Positions 30,197-31,060 of a stretch of 31,060 nt of DNA are shown piece after piece. The notes below the pieces were generated by a model. The model saw nothing but the letters and a program-made list of their open reading frames with translations. It ran no database searches and had not been told where the DNA came from. How positions within the stretch are numbered: position 1 is the stretch's first letter; every line of letters begins with the position of its first letter. The stretch comes from a virus, in IMG/VR virus record IMGVR_UViG_3300032285_000175, positions 1-31,060 of that record, one strand, 5' to 3'. The position numbers and the translations under genes are program-made.

Positions 30197-30613
30197 TTAA
30201 CTCCACTGTTTAATACATTCAATTAATAAACTGAATGATAATTTACCTGATGAATAGCCATCTGTATCATAAAGGATCTTACCAGTTTTACCAGTGCCAG
30301 CATTGTTTTGTAAGAAACCTACAAACTCTGCATTAGCCATAGCACGACCAGTGAATCTCCAGATAGGTACATCTGTATCAGCATCCCAATATAAATTAAC
30401 AGCAAGACCATCTTCAATATCAAATAGTACTTTTTTAATTGCTAAGGTTGATGCCTTTTGAGAATTTAATCCAGAAGTATTGACTGAAGCTAAAGTTGCT
30501 GGATCTAATAAAGTAGTTAAAGATACATCTGAAGTATCTAAAATACCTACTAGTTTAACAACTACGTTACGGTCTCCATCTTCTAGGATTTGTGTCTGGA
30601 CTGAATTAGCCAT
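30197..30613 (-). CDS. Conserved phage structural protein, 138 aa
   Basis: The protein starts MANSVQTQILEDGDRNVVVKLVGILDTSD and has LAIKKVLFDIEDGLAVNLYWDADTDVPIWRFTGR followed by NNAGTGKTGKILYDTDGYSSG. This is a recurring small beta-rich virion protein in marine phages; its exact place in the particle is not known to me. AGGAG stands shortly before the ATG. The GTGKTGK string looks like a Walker A motif but lies in a beta-rich structural protein without other ATPase motifs. Confidence 0.75.
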   Translation of the reverse strand: MANSVQTQILEDGDRNVVVKLVGILDTSDVSLTTLLDPATLASVNTSGLNSQKASTLAIKKVLFDIEDGLAVNLYWDADTDVPIWRFTGRAMANAEFVGFLQNNAGTGKTGKILYDTDGYSSGKLSFSLLIECIKQWS

Positions 30614-30625
30614 TTTATTCTCCTA

Positions 30626-31060
30626 TTATCTTGCTAGTTCTTGGGCAGCTAAAACGAAATCAACAGTTAATGTATCAGTTGCTGTTGGAGTAATTTGAAA
30701 CACTGGACCTAAAACTGCATCAGTTAATGTAGTTCCTGTTGAACCAATTGTTGGAGCTGTAACACGAGCTACTAAAGCATTGTCTGAATAAACTAATAAG
30801 TCTACACCATCAAAGTATAAACCTAAGTTAAGCCATGTAGCTGCTGCTGCTGTTGCTACACCAGTTACTAAAGTAGTAGCTGTAGAGTTTACAGTTGATA
30901 CTAAGTTAACAGAAGTTGATGATGCTGGTTTAGCAAACCATAAACCATCAGTTGTACCTGAACCATTACGTAAACCTACGTAGAATGATTTAGTACCTGA
31001 TACTGCTGATGCTTGGAATCTTGCTTCATACCAGAACTGTTTACCAGCTTGGAATTGTAA
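30626..31060 (-). CDS. Virion protein with lectin-like domain (5' part outside window)
   Basis: The frame is open to the right edge on the - strand; 144 codons and the stop (30626-30628) are visible. The sequence (KQFWYEARFQASAVSGTKSFYVGL...WLNLGLYFDGVDLLVYSDNALVARV...DFVLAAQELAR) has the strand pattern of a concanavalin/lectin-like jelly roll used in phage head fibres and decoration proteins. The start and the N-terminal part are missing. It is the first late gene seen, and the adjacent capsid genes probably lie further right. Confidence 0.65.
   Translation of the reverse strand, partial: LQFQAGKQFWYEARFQASAVSGTKSFYVGLRNGSGTTDGLWFAKPASSTSVNLVSTVNSTATTLVTGVATAAAATWLNLGLYFDGVDLLVYSDNALVARVTAPTIGSTGTTLTDAVLGPVFQITPTATDTLTVDFVLAAQELAR

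Noticed and set aside
30197-30613. Walker A-like GTGKTGK in the 138-aa virion protein
   Set aside because: There is no Walker B and the surrounding sequence is a small beta-rich structural protein.
1-31060. CRISPR arrays, insertion sequences, integrase or attachment sites
   Set aside because: No regular short direct repeats with spacers, no transposase and no recombinase gene were found on either strand.

Overview
The window is a continuous piece of a tailed-phage genome (AT-rich, almost no non-coding DNA). The gene content points to a podovirus: a T7-type replication set, a P22-type tail adaptor and nozzle pair, and giant ejection proteins. No integrase, repressor or attachment site is visible. 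Portal, capsid and terminase genes are not in the window and presumably lie beyond its edges. Both edges cut genes: an ATP-grasp ligase at the left and a virion protein at the right.

Layout. Positions 1-12743 carry the early and replication genes on the + strand: an ATP-grasp protein, small proteins, zinc-ribbon/TOPRIM primase, DnaB-type helicase, a family A DNA polymerase split into two reading frames, an SSB-like protein, a 5'-3' exonuclease, a secreted small protein, an HNH nuclease, a double-domain 2-oxoglutarate/Fe(II) oxygenase, a DEDD exonuclease with a zinc ribbon, a DUF3310 protein and a B12-dependent (class II) ribonucleotide reductase. Genes are packed with ATGA, TTGA or TAATG overlaps, so translational coupling is the rule. 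This block ends at a strong intrinsic terminator (12753-12779). Positions 12778-31060 carry the late genes on the - strand, transcribed toward the terminator: virion and tail proteins, a repeat protein, a glycine-rich tail fibre, a lysis group (3TM holin-like protein, SprT-like metallopeptidase, small holin), P22 gp4-like and gp10-like proteins, a GNAT-fold protein, three ejection-type proteins (the largest 1749 aa, with a GH24 lysozyme at its N-terminus and a zincin motif) and a DUF5675 protein.

The most striking item is in the only sizeable gap of the early block (1405-1630). On the - strand, opposite to every gene around it, lies a 23-codon gene for PqqA, the precursor peptide of the redox cofactor pyrroloquinoline quinone (PQQ). 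It has its own ribosome-binding site, a TATAAT box and a flanking inverted repeat. Length and the two residues that PqqE cross-links (Glu15, Tyr19) match cellular PqqA. PQQ is the cofactor of methanol dehydrogenases, so I infer a PQQ-making host, plausibly an aquatic low-GC methylotroph such as a member of the Methylophilales (OM43 or LD28 type). The host is an inference from this one gene plus base composition.

How the parts fit: the replication genes make a self-contained DNA synthesis system with precursors supplied by the class II reductase; PqqA would supply a precursor for host energy metabolism during infection; the late genes build the particle, inject DNA through a tail extended by ejection proteins, and lyse the cell.
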